The translations under genes and the position numbers were made by a program. The notes under the pieces were generated by a model that saw nothing but the letters and a program-made list of their open reading frames with translations, was not told where the DNA came from and did no database searches. This document shows positions 1 to 6,394 of a stretch of DNA of 15,839 bases, piece after piece. How positions within the stretch are numbered: the first letter of the stretch is position 1; each line of letters starts with the position of its first letter. This DNA comes from an uncultured Bacilli bacterium (GTDB lineage Bacteria > Bacillota_I > Bacilli_A > RF39 > UBA660), in assembly GCA_944329255.1 (NCBI GenBank), contig CALVIA010000020.1, positions 1 through 15,839 of the forward strand, given 5' to 3'.

Positions 1-118
1 TTATAATTATATGAAAATATGTTTTTTTTTATATCATAATAATTTTTTAATACAAAAAAAGAAAAATGCTAAATTTATATTTGTAAATAATTTATTTACA
101 TACAAATATGTTATATAT
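1..118. other. AT-rich spacer, no gene seen
   Basis: No open frame with a ribosome binding site is visible. Two small inverted repeats overlap and exclude each other: 82-89 with 93-100, and 77-85 with 101-109. Neither is followed by a T-run. I see no further function here. Confidence 0.5.
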
Positions 119-155
119 AAAAAACTAATTAAATATTCAAATATTTAATTAGTTT
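119..155 (-). terminator. Intrinsic terminator after yneF
   Basis: Bases 122-137 and 140-155 form a perfect 16-bp inverted repeat around a CA centre. Read on the minus strand it begins in the yneF stop codon and runs into a T-rich tract (119-124 on the plus strand is A-rich). It is the obvious 3' end of the yneF transcript. The stem is almost all A/T, so its strength is uncertain. Confidence 0.75.
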
Positions 156-369
156 AAAATTGTTTATTCATTGCTTTCATCATTTGATTAATTTGCTTTT
201 GATTAGGAGTTCTCCCCATTTGTTGCATCATAATTTTTATCATTTGTTCATTAATTGGTGGATTTTTTTTAAAATAACTTTTCATATAATTTTTTGCAAC
301 TATAAAACCTATAATACCTCCTATAATAATTCCAAATAAAACTTTTAATATATCAAATAATAATTCCAT
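154..369 (-). CDS. yneF: YneF family (UPF0154) small membrane protein
   Basis: This 71-aa protein matches the YneF/UPF0154 family in length and layout. It has one N-terminal membrane segment (about residues 6-25, glycine-rich), then a basic stretch. The conserved soluble tail contains KKNPPINEQM, the MMQQMGRTP segment and a QINQMMKAMN end. The molecular function of the family is not known; it is widespread in Bacilli and probably anchored with the tail in the cytoplasm. The start is fixed by a GGAGG at 376-380. It lies downstream of tkt and sirA, the same order as tkt-yneE-yneF in Bacillus subtilis. It may have its own promoter at 388-416 and ends in a strong hairpin. Confidence 0.93.
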   Translation of the reverse strand: MELLFDILKVLFGIIIGGIIGFIVAKNYMKSYFKKNPPINEQMIKIMMQQMGRTPNQKQINQMMKAMNKQF

Positions 370-387
370 TTTATACCTCCTAATTCT

Positions 388-416
388 ATTGTACTAAATT
401 TAAATAAATTATACAA
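388..416 (-). promoter_or_regulatory. Possible sigma-A promoter of yneF
   Basis: On the minus strand TTGTAT (416-411) and TACAAT (393-388) are separated by 17 bases. The -10 is a 5/6 match and the -35 a 3/6 match. The -10 ends 7 bases before the GGAGG of yneF, which predicts a very short leader. The -35 overlaps the 3' end of sirA. In such AT-rich DNA chance matches are common. Confidence 0.4.
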
Positions 417-840
417 TACTTTCATACCTTATTTTATTTAACCAAAAAAAATCTTGATTATCAAAATCACAAATAAATATATTATCATTTATTTCTTTTA
501 TAGATTCAAAAAAAGAAGAAAAATCGTTATTAGTTTTTATTTTAACATGTGAATGAAAAATTTTTAAAAAAGTAACTTCCTCAGAGTATAAATTTTTTAT
601 CATATGACCATTATCTAATCTGGAGTAATCATATTCATCAAAATGTTTTTTATAAATAAATCTATCAGTTTTTTTTGTTTCAAAATGATCTGTTACTTGT
701 TCTAAAAGTCTATAGCCTAAAACTATATCATTATTTTTTAATCTATATATTTGCTCTAAAATCTTATATAAAGAATATGGCCTTTTTAAATAAAAATGCA
801 TTAAAGAATCTTTTATTATAAAAGCATAATATGTTCTCAT
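409..840 (-). CDS. sirA: SirA (YneE) replication-initiation inhibitor
   Basis: The 143-aa product resembles Bacillus SirA (YneE, about 148 aa). It has an aromatic N-terminus starting MRTYYAFIIKD, a DYSRLD segment near residue 70, and a C-terminal strand region with CDFDNQDFFWLN. In B. subtilis SirA binds domain I of DnaA and blocks new rounds of replication when cells commit to sporulation; it is expressed under Spo0A. The call rests on this similarity plus the conserved place between tkt and yneF. The start at 840 follows a GAGGTGA at 844-850. An exact Spo0A box lies 44 bases upstream of the start. The sequence is diverged, so binding to DnaA is inferred and not shown. Confidence 0.85.
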   Translation of the reverse strand: MRTYYAFIIKDSLMHFYLKRPYSLYKILEQIYRLKNNDIVLGYRLLEQVTDHFETKKTDRFIYKKHFDEYDYSRLDNGHMIKNLYSEEVTFLKIFHSHVKIKTNNDFSSFFESIKEINDNIFICDFDNQDFFWLNKIRYESIV

Positions 841-883
841 AATTCACCTCAAGAATATATTATTACTTTTATAAGTCTTATAA

Positions 884-890
884 TGTCGAA
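884..890. promoter_or_regulatory. Exact Spo0A box (TGTCGAA) upstream of sirA
   Basis: The plus strand reads TGTCGAA at 884-890, an exact match to the 0A-box consensus TGNCGAA. It sits in the 53-base gap between tkt and sirA. On the sirA sense strand it reads TTCGACA, and TCGACA (889-884) could double as a -35 element (5/6 match). Candidate -10s are TAATAA (865-860, 18-base spacer) and TAATAT (862-857, 21-base spacer). B. subtilis sirA is Spo0A-controlled, which makes the position meaningful. A 7-base match alone could be chance. Confidence 0.5.
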
Positions 891-893
891 ATA

Positions 894-2780
894 TTATTTT
901 AAAATATCTTTAATATAATTTTTTACACTTTCAAAATCAAGTGAAAAATATTTTAAAACCTCATCTTTATTACCACTTTTCCCAAAATCATTAATATTAA
1001 TTAAATATTTTTTATTAGTAACATATTTATACCATACATTACTTGTTCCAAATTCAATTACAATTTTTCTAATTCCAAAAGGTAAAATTTGATTTTTATA
1101 ATCATCTTTCATACTTTCAAAAGTATTAATTGATGGCATACTTACAACTCTAATATTGATTTTATCATGTAATAATACATCTGCAATAAGCATTGCATAT
1201 TCTACTTCACTTCCGGTTGCTATAATAATAGCATCTAATTTATCTATTTCTTTTTTTATAATGTATGCTCCATTTTTTATAAGACTTTTATCACTTCCAT
1301 TTATAAGAGGAAGATAATCCTTAGATAAAATAATTGCACTAGGATTTTTTTTCTTTAAAACACTATCCCAAGTTCCTAATAACTCATTAGCATCACAAGG
1401 TCTATATACATCTAGATTAGGAATCTCTCTTAACATAGATAATTGTTCAATAGGTTGATGCGTAGGGCCATCATTTCCTATACAAATTGAATCATGAGTA
1501 AATATATAAATTACATGTAAATTCATCAAACATGACATTCTAATTGATGGCTTAAGATAATCTGCAAAAGCTAAAAATGTAGATGCAAATGGAATTAATC
1601 CACATGATGCAATTCCATTTGAAATAGCACCCATCGCATGTTCTCTTACACCATAATATATATTTCTACCACAATAATTATCTTTATTAAAAATATCTTC
1701 ATTAAGTAATATAGTTTTGGTAGATGTAGAAGTATCAGCAGCACCACCAATAAATGTTATAAGATTTTTACCTATTTGATTCATTATTTTAGCATTAACT
1801 TCTCTCATAGTTTCTTTCATATTTTCATAATATGGATTTACAAGTGAAAAAACATCAATAGATTCATTTAAAGGAATAATATCCTTTGTTTCATTATATT
1901 TTATATTTATTCTATTTAATATTGTATTTCTAAACTCATTAATTAAATTTTCATCATATTGAAATTCTATTTGATCTAAATTAAATTTATTTTTTAAATT
2001 AAAAATATCCTCACTTGTTAAAGGCTTCCCATGAACCGAATTAGTATTTTGTAACATAGATTCTTTACCTAAAATAGTTTTTATTTCTATCAATGTGGGT
2101 TTTTCACTGTTTTTAGCAGTTATAATAGCACTATCTATTTCATCAATGTCATCATTAACTTTTATATAATTCCAATTAATGCTTTCCATTCTTAATTTCA
2201 TATTTTCATTAAAAGATAAATTTGTATTTCCATCTAATGAAATATTATTTGAATCATATAATACAATTAAATTATTTAATTTTAAAGTACCAGCTATAGA
2301 CATTGATTCATAACTAATTCCTTCCATTAAATCTCCATCGCCGCACATTACATATACTTTAAAATTTATTTTATTATTTATTTTACTTTGATAATATTTT
2401 TGTGAAATTGCCATTCCAACCGCACTAGATATTCCTTGCCCTAAAGGACCAGTTGATATATCAACACCAGGTGTACTAATTTCTGGATGACCCGGAGTAT
2501 TAGAATTTAATCTTCTAAATTTTTTTAAATCATCAATTGTTAAAAAACCAGAATAAAATAATATACTATAAAGTAATGAAGAGGCATGTCCATTAGACAA
2601 TACAAATCTATCTCTACAAAACCAGTTAGGATCTTTATAATTAATATTTATATGTCTAGAATAAAGAGTATAAATTATATTAGCAGCACCAAGTGCAACT
2701 CCTGGATGTCCACTTTTTGCATTATTGATCATATCTATTGCTAAAGTTTTTATATAATTTACATTTTTTATATCATTCAT
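894..2780 (-). CDS. tkt: Transketolase
   Basis: Transketolase uses thiamine diphosphate (ThDP) to move two-carbon units between sugar phosphates in the non-oxidative pentose phosphate pathway. Visible motifs are SGHPG (23-27), the Mg/ThDP motif GDGDLMEG (147-154), HGKP (250-253), GVREHAMGA (377-385, with the ThDP-activating Glu380), the loop with GNDGPTHQP (about 435-443), RPCDANE (460-466) and ATGSEV (521-526). The PP, Pyr and C-terminal domains are all present. At 628 aa it is slightly shorter than the usual 660-670. An in-frame ATG at 2792 exists, but the GGTGAT at 2790-2785 lies inside that extension. It is ideally placed for the ATG at 2780, which I chose. An extended -10 (2798-2806) immediately precedes it. 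Confidence 0.96.
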   Translation of the reverse strand: MNDIKNVNYIKTLAIDMINNAKSGHPGVALGAANIIYTLYSRHININYKDPNWFCRDRFVLSNGHASSLLYSILFYSGFLTIDDLKKFRRLNSNTPGHPEISTPGVDISTGPLGQGISSAVGMAISQKYYQSKINNKINFKVYVMCGDGDLMEGISYESMSIAGTLKLNNLIVLYDSNNISLDGNTNLSFNENMKLRMESINWNYIKVNDDIDEIDSAIITAKNSEKPTLIEIKTILGKESMLQNTNSVHGKPLTSEDIFNLKNKFNLDQIEFQYDENLINEFRNTILNRINIKYNETKDIIPLNESIDVFSLVNPYYENMKETMREVNAKIMNQIGKNLITFIGGAADTSTSTKTILLNEDIFNKDNYCGRNIYYGVREHAMGAISNGIASCGLIPFASTFLAFADYLKPSIRMSCLMNLHVIYIFTHDSICIGNDGPTHQPIEQLSMLREIPNLDVYRPCDANELLGTWDSVLKKKNPSAIILSKDYLPLINGSDKSLIKNGAYIIKKEIDKLDAIIIATGSEVEYAMLIADVLLHDKINIRVVSMPSINTFESMKDDYKNQILPFGIRKIVIEFGTSNVWYKYVTNKKYLININDFGKSGNKDEVLKYFSLDFESVKNYIKDILK

Positions 2781-2784
2781 TATT

Positions 2785-2790
2785 ATCACC
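2785..2790 (-). promoter_or_regulatory. RBS that sets the tkt start
   Basis: GGTGAT on the minus strand lies 4 bases before the ATG at 2780. It would be inside the coding region if translation began at 2792, so it argues for the shorter protein. Confidence 0.7.
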
Positions 2791-2797
2791 ATATATA

Positions 2798-2806
2798 ATT
2801 ATAACA
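2798..2806 (-). promoter_or_regulatory. Extended -10 promoter of tkt
   Basis: The minus strand reads TGT then a perfect TATAAT (2803-2798), an extended -10 with no recognisable -35 at 17 bases. Its end is 7 bases before the tkt Shine-Dalgarno sequence. The same nine bases occur before parC in the same geometry. Confidence 0.55.
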
Positions 2807-2818
2807 TAAAATATAATT

Positions 2819-2965
2819 TTATATATTTTCAATTAACATATAGGAATTTTTTTCATATAAAATTTTATCATTATCCTTTTCAACCTTTCCTACCCAAAAA
2901 CACATAACAAGTGATATTGCAATATAAAATATAACAAGTTCCTTATTTTCTATAATAATTTTCAT
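2819..2965 (-). CDS. 48-aa SOS-controlled membrane peptide (YneA/SosA position)
   Basis: This small gene encodes 48 aa: a short basic/polar N-terminus, one hydrophobic segment (about residues 9-26, with Cys22 and Trp24), and a charged tail of about 22 residues. There is no LysM domain. It has a perfect ribosome binding site (AAGGAGG ending at 2971) and a start at 2965. An upstream in-frame ATG at 3004 is rejected because it falls inside the SOS box, before the predicted transcription start. It is divergent from lexA, exactly where Bacillus carries yneA and Staphylococcus carries sosA, which encode SOS-induced membrane division inhibitors. A TTGACA/TATTAT promoter with an SOS box in its spacer drives it. 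Function as a minimal division inhibitor is inferred from position, regulation and topology; I see no clear residue similarity. Confidence 0.72.
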   Translation of the reverse strand: MKIIIENKELVIFYIAISLVMCFWVGKVEKDNDKILYEKNSYMLIENI

Positions 2966-2970
2966 AAATA

Positions 2971-2975
2971 CCTCC
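2971..2975 (-). promoter_or_regulatory. RBS that sets the start of the SOS peptide
   Basis: GGAGG on the minus strand ends 5 bases before the ATG at 2965. No comparable site precedes the longer open frame starting at 3004. Confidence 0.8.
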
Positions 2976-2988
2976 TTAATGTATTTAA

Positions 2989-3017
2989 ATAATAACACGA
3001 ACATTTATTCGTGTCAA
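2989..3017 (-). promoter_or_regulatory. SOS promoter of the 48-aa peptide
   Basis: On the minus strand a perfect TTGACA (3017-3012) and TATTAT (2994-2989, 5/6) are separated by exactly 17 bases. That spacer contains the whole SOS box at 2998-3011, so LexA bound there would exclude RNA polymerase. The predicted start point is near 2982, with GGAGG at 2975-2971. Confidence 0.85.
2998..3011. promoter_or_regulatory. LexA operator (SOS box 1)
   Basis: The 14-mer CGAACATTTATTCG matches the Bacillus SOS consensus (CGAAC N4 GTTCG) except for one change in the right half-site (ATTCG for GTTCG). It lies between the -35 and -10 of the peptide promoter. Confidence 0.88.
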
Positions 3018-3025
3018 TAAATAAA

Positions 3026-3039
3026 CAAACATTTGTTTG
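3026..3039. promoter_or_regulatory. LexA operator (SOS box 2)
   Basis: The 14-mer CAAACATTTGTTTG has perfectly symmetrical six-base half-sites (CAAACA and TGTTTG) around TT. It differs from the consensus by A for G at the second position of each arm. Its last three bases overlap the -35 of the lexA promoter, fitting autorepression. Its centre is 28 bp from the centre of box 1. Confidence 0.88.
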
Positions 3040-3065
3040 ACAAAGTGTAAATAGTGTGATATATT
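3037..3065 (+). promoter_or_regulatory. lexA promoter
   Basis: A perfect TTGACA (3037-3042) and TATATT (3060-3065, 5/6) are 17 bases apart, with TG at 3057-3058 making an extended -10. The -10 ends only 6 bases before the GGAGG at 3072-3076, so the leader should be about 11 bases. Confidence 0.85.
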
Positions 3066-3082
3066 ATATATGGAGGTTAAAT

Positions 3083-3700
3083 ATGGAAGATTTAACTAAA
3101 AGACAAAAAGAAGCATTAGAATTTATAATGAAATTTATTGTGTCCCATGGATACCCACCAACAGTAAGAGAAATTGGAGATTCTTTAGGACTATCATCTC
3201 CGGCAACAACTCATACTCATTTATCACAATTAGAATCAAAAGGATATATAAAAAAAAGTAATTCAAAAAATAGAGCAATTGAATTACTAGTCAAAAACGA
3301 ATTTGAAAAACAAAATGATAATATTGTTGATGTACCATTATTAGGAAAAATTACAGCAGGAAATCCTATTGAAGCAATAGAAAGACCAAATGAATTTTTT
3401 TCACTTCCTGTATTTTTAATTCCAAGAAATAAAGAAGTATTTACATTAAAAGTAAGTGGAGAAAGTATGATAAATGTTGGAATATACGATGGAGATATAG
3501 TTATAGTTGAAAAACAAAATACTGCCAAAAATGGAGATATTGTAGTAGCAATGACAGATGAAAATGAAGTTACATTAAAAACATTTTATAAAGAAGATGG
3601 ATATTTTAGATTACAACCTGAAAATGATACTATGGATCCTTTTATATTTAAAAACATTACAATATTGGGAAAAGCAATTGGTTTATATAGAAAATTTTAA
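3083..3700 (+). CDS. lexA: LexA SOS repressor / autoprotease
   Basis: LexA represses the DNA damage regulon and inactivates itself when stimulated by RecA filaments. The 205-aa length equals that of B. subtilis LexA. The N-terminal winged helix-turn-helix includes GYPPTVREIG (23-32) and HLSQLESKGYI (46-56). The peptidase S24 domain has the Ala92-Gly93 cleavage site in ITAGNP, the nucleophile Ser128 in GESM and the general base Lys166. All catalytic parts are present. I chose the ATG at 3083 because GGAGG lies at 3072-3076; a GTG nine codons upstream lies within the promoter. It is divergent from the SOS peptide, shares the two-operator control region with it, and ends in a hairpin terminator. 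Confidence 0.98.
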   Translation: MEDLTKRQKEALEFIMKFIVSHGYPPTVREIGDSLGLSSPATTHTHLSQLESKGYIKKSNSKNRAIELLVKNEFEKQNDNIVDVPLLGKITAGNPIEAIERPNEFFSLPVFLIPRNKEVFTLKVSGESMINVGIYDGDIVIVEKQNTAKNGDIVVAMTDENEVTLKTFYKEDGYFRLQPENDTMDPFIFKNITILGKAIGLYRKF

Positions 3701-3726
3701 CAGAGAAAAATTTTTCTCTGTTTTTT
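3701..3726 (+). terminator. Terminator between lexA and divIB
   Basis: Bases 3701-3720 are a perfect 20-base palindrome (CAGAGAAAAA plus its complement), followed by six T residues at 3721-3726. It starts directly after the lexA stop, and the T-run includes part of the divIB stop codon. On the minus strand the flank is T-rich but interrupted, so it probably also ends the divIB operon. Confidence 0.92.
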
Positions 3727-4411
3727 AATCAAATACTTCAAAATAATTTCCAGAATCTAAATACAAAATACCATTTTTATTAGTATTTAAAGATGATACA
3801 ATTTTTACATATTCATTTAATGAATTAATTTTATATAAAGTAATATATACATAATTTCCATCATTCATTGTTATTAAAAATCTTTCTTTATCAATATCAT
3901 TAGGAACATATTCTATTTCAGATATCAATAGACGAATTTCATTTTCAACATTTTGATATTTTGATATTAATTTATCAAGTATATCATCATTAATTTTATT
4001 TTTTATAACGGGAAGATTATAATCACCATCAACAGTATTTCCACTACTTAACAAAATTTTGTTATCATATACAAATAAAGGTTCATACTCTTCCACATTT
4101 ATTTCAATAACATTTCCTATTTTTTTTGTAACCTTTACATCATTTATTAAGGAATTTTTCATAAGCTTATTTTTTATAGAAAATGAAGTTGTTAAAATAA
4201 AACTAGGATAATTTCTTATTCCACTAATATCTATTATTTCCTGATCAGATAAATATTTATTATTTACAATATAAATATTATTAATAGGTGCTACTAAAAT
4301 TCTATATATAAAATATCCTATAATATAAAATAATAATAACACTACTAGTATATTAGCAAATTTAATTTTTCTATGTTTTACAATTTGTTCCTCTTTTTCT
4401 TCTTTTTTCAT
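3725..4411 (-). CDS. divIB: Cell division protein DivIB/FtsQ
   Basis: DivIB is a bitopic membrane protein of the divisome that works with DivIC and FtsL at septal wall synthesis. The 228-aa product has a charged cytoplasmic N-terminus (1-17), one membrane segment (about 18-40) and an extracytoplasmic POTRA domain (about 43-108, INNIYIVNNKYLSDQEI...). A beta domain extends to the end. It is shorter than B. subtilis DivIB (about 263 aa), mainly in the tails. Its GGGAG ribosome binding site is inside the last codons of murB, with 3 bases between the genes. The order murG-murB-divIB is that of the Bacillus division and cell wall cluster. It is the last gene of its operon. Confidence 0.9.
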   Translation of the reverse strand: MKKEEKEEQIVKHRKIKFANILVVLLLFYIIGYFIYRILVAPINNIYIVNNKYLSDQEIIDISGIRNYPSFILTTSFSIKNKLMKNSLINDVKVTKKIGNVIEINVEEYEPLFVYDNKILLSSGNTVDGDYNLPVIKNKINDDILDKLISKYQNVENEIRLLISEIEYVPNDIDKERFLITMNDGNYVYITLYKINSLNEYVKIVSSLNTNKNGILYLDSGNYFEVFD

Positions 4412-4414
4412 ATA

Positions 4415-5317
4415 TTACTCCCAATTAACAAATTCTTGTTCTACTTTTAAATCAACACCTGTTTCTTTTTTTACAGTTTCTTTTACAAATAAAATTAAAT
4501 CATGAATATCTTTTCCAGATGCATTTCCTTTGTTTATTATAAAATTAGCATGTTTAACACTAACTTCTGCATCTCCTATTCTATACCCTTTTAAACCACA
4601 AACATCGATTAATCTCCATGCATAATCATTATCGGGATTTCTAAAAACACTTCCAGCAGAAGGAAAATTTAATGGTTGAGTCATTATTCTTTTTTGTTTT
4701 CTATCTTCAATTAACTGCTTAATTAAATTTTTATCTCCCTTTTTCAAAACCATTGTTGCTTCTAAACAAATATAGTTTTTATGATTTTGAAAAAATGATG
4801 ATCTATATTTAAAATTTAAATCCTTATTATATAAAGTAACAATTTCTAAATTATCATTTAATGCCCTTACTTCACTTACAATATATCCCATATCAGATTT
4901 ATATGCACCAGCATTCATGTATACAGCACCACCAATAGTTCCAGGAATACCGGTTGCAAACTCCATACCAGTAAGTCCCATTCTTGATGCTTTCATAGCA
5001 ACCGATATTAAACTACAACCTGCTCCAGCTTTTACAATAGTATCATTAATAGTACAATTATCAATAAAAGATAATTTAATTAAAACATCTGAAAATAGTT
5101 TATCTGAAAAAATCAAATTAGAACCATTCCCTAATATTTTATACTTTATATTATTTTGTTTTAAATATTTTAATAGTTCAATTAGTTTTAATTCATCCTT
5201 TGGCGTAACAATAATACTTGCAATACCCCCAGCTTTATAAGTAGTATATTTTTTTAGTGAGACATTTTTTTCTATTTTTCCAATTTTCATTTTTTCAATA
5301 TCTTTAATAATATCCAT
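4415..5317 (-). CDS. murB: UDP-N-acetylenolpyruvoylglucosamine reductase MurB
   Basis: MurB reduces UDP-GlcNAc-enolpyruvate to UDP-MurNAc with FAD and NADPH, an early cytoplasmic step of peptidoglycan synthesis. At 300 aa it has the FAD-binding part with TTYKAGG (25-31), GNGSNLIFSD (63-72) and GIPGTIGGAVYMNAGAY (123-139). It also has YRSSFF (171-176) and SAGSVFRNP (220-228), whose Ser223 is the expected proton donor. The sequence looks like the shorter type II MurB of Gram-positives. A GGGAGA overlapping the murG stop serves as ribosome binding site, and the intergenic gap is 2 bases, which suggests translational coupling. Confidence 0.97.
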   Translation of the reverse strand: MDIIKDIEKMKIGKIEKNVSLKKYTTYKAGGIASIIVTPKDELKLIELLKYLKQNNIKYKILGNGSNLIFSDKLFSDVLIKLSFIDNCTINDTIVKAGAGCSLISVAMKASRMGLTGMEFATGIPGTIGGAVYMNAGAYKSDMGYIVSEVRALNDNLEIVTLYNKDLNFKYRSSFFQNHKNYICLEATMVLKKGDKNLIKQLIEDRKQKRIMTQPLNFPSAGSVFRNPDNDYAWRLIDVCGLKGYRIGDAEVSVKHANFIINKGNASGKDIHDLILFVKETVKKETGVDLKVEQEFVNWE

Positions 5318-5319
5318 AA

Positions 5320-6390
5320 TTATTCTCCCGTAAGTTCAATTATTAAATTATAAATTTTTGAAGCACTTCCTTTTATTTGCATAGATTTTAAATTATCTTT
5401 CATTTTTAAAACACTAATTTTATCATACAAAAGATATTCAATATTTTTTATTAATATATCACTATTCAAATTTTTTTCTTCAATTAATAAAGATGCATTT
5501 TTATCAAATAAGTTTAAAGCATTTTTATATTGATGATTATCTGTTACATGAGGACTTGGTATTAAAATACTTGGAATCTTATATGCAATTATTTCACTTA
5601 TTGTAGTTGCTCCAGCTCTAGATACCATTACATCAACATATTTTAATATCTTTTTTAAATTATCTAAAAAAGGAATAACAAATATATTACTATTTAATTT
5701 TAAACTTTTAAATTCATCATAATAGCTTTTACCAGTTATAAATAATATCTCATAGTTTTTATCATTAAATTTTGGTAAAATTTCTTTCATTTTATCACTT
5801 ATTACTTTTGATCCCAATGACCCCATAACAATTAGAACTAATTTTTTATTTTTACTTAATTTTAATTCACTTTTATCAAATTTAAGACTAGTATCAACCT
5901 CTGCACAAGGATTACCAGTATAAACTATTTTTCTTGCATTAACACTAGTATCAGGAAAAGAAATTGCAACGGCATCTACATATTTTGATAAAAATTTATT
6001 TGTCATACCAAGTACACTATTTTGTTCGTGAATAATTGTTTTTACTTTACATTTGGCTGCAGCATATAAAACAGGTGCAGTTACATATCCACCTACTCCG
6101 ATAACAATATCAGGCTTAAAATTTTTAATTATTTTTTTTACTTTTAAATAAGAAATTAGTAAGCATTTAATTGTATCTATATTTTTTAATGAAACTTTTC
6201 TATCAAAACCTCTTATTTTTATTCCATAATAAGGAATATTATATTTTGGAACTATGTCTTTTTCCATTCTATCTGTTGTTCCAATATATAATATTTCACA
6301 CTCTTTATTTTTTGTTTTTAACTCCTTAATAATAGATAAAGCAGGATATATATGCCCCCCTGTTCCACCTGCACTAATGATTACTTTCAT
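5320..6390 (-). CDS. murG: MurG, lipid II-forming GlcNAc transferase
   Basis: MurG transfers GlcNAc from UDP-GlcNAc to lipid I at the inner membrane face to give lipid II. The 356-aa GT28 protein has the N-terminal glycine loop GGTGGH (8-13), GVGGYVTAP (98-106), HEQNSVLGMTNK (121-132), a second glycine loop GSLGS (190-194) and SRAGATTISE (257-266). The donor-binding DNHQYKNA lies at 284-291. Length and motif order are typical. A GAGGTGAT overlaps the rsmD stop, leaving 4 bases between the genes. Its placement right after rsmD is unusual and joins a cell wall module to the ylb genes. Confidence 0.97.
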   Translation of the reverse strand: MKVIISAGGTGGHIYPALSIIKELKTKNKECEILYIGTTDRMEKDIVPKYNIPYYGIKIRGFDRKVSLKNIDTIKCLLISYLKVKKIIKNFKPDIVIGVGGYVTAPVLYAAAKCKVKTIIHEQNSVLGMTNKFLSKYVDAVAISFPDTSVNARKIVYTGNPCAEVDTSLKFDKSELKLSKNKKLVLIVMGSLGSKVISDKMKEILPKFNDKNYEILFITGKSYYDEFKSLKLNSNIFVIPFLDNLKKILKYVDVMVSRAGATTISEIIAYKIPSILIPSPHVTDNHQYKNALNLFDKNASLLIEEKNLNSDILIKNIEYLLYDKISVLKMKDNLKSMQIKGSASKIYNLIIELTGE

Positions 6391-6394
6391 ATAA

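Noticed and set aside
2966..3004. Longer start (61 aa) for the SOS membrane peptide
   Set aside because: The ATG at 3004 is inside the SOS box, upstream of the predicted transcription start, and has no ribosome binding site; the ATG at 2965 has a perfect one.
3056..3082. GTG start adding nine residues to LexA
   Set aside because: It overlaps the lexA -10 region, and GGAGG lies between it and the ATG at 3083, which gives the normal family length.
3217..3528. Open frame antisense to lexA
   Set aside because: It mirrors the strongly conserved LexA coding frame, has no ribosome binding site and no recognisable protein.
4917..5240. Plus-strand open frame inside murB
   Set aside because: Shadow of murB on the opposite strand; composition follows the murB codons and no start signal is present.
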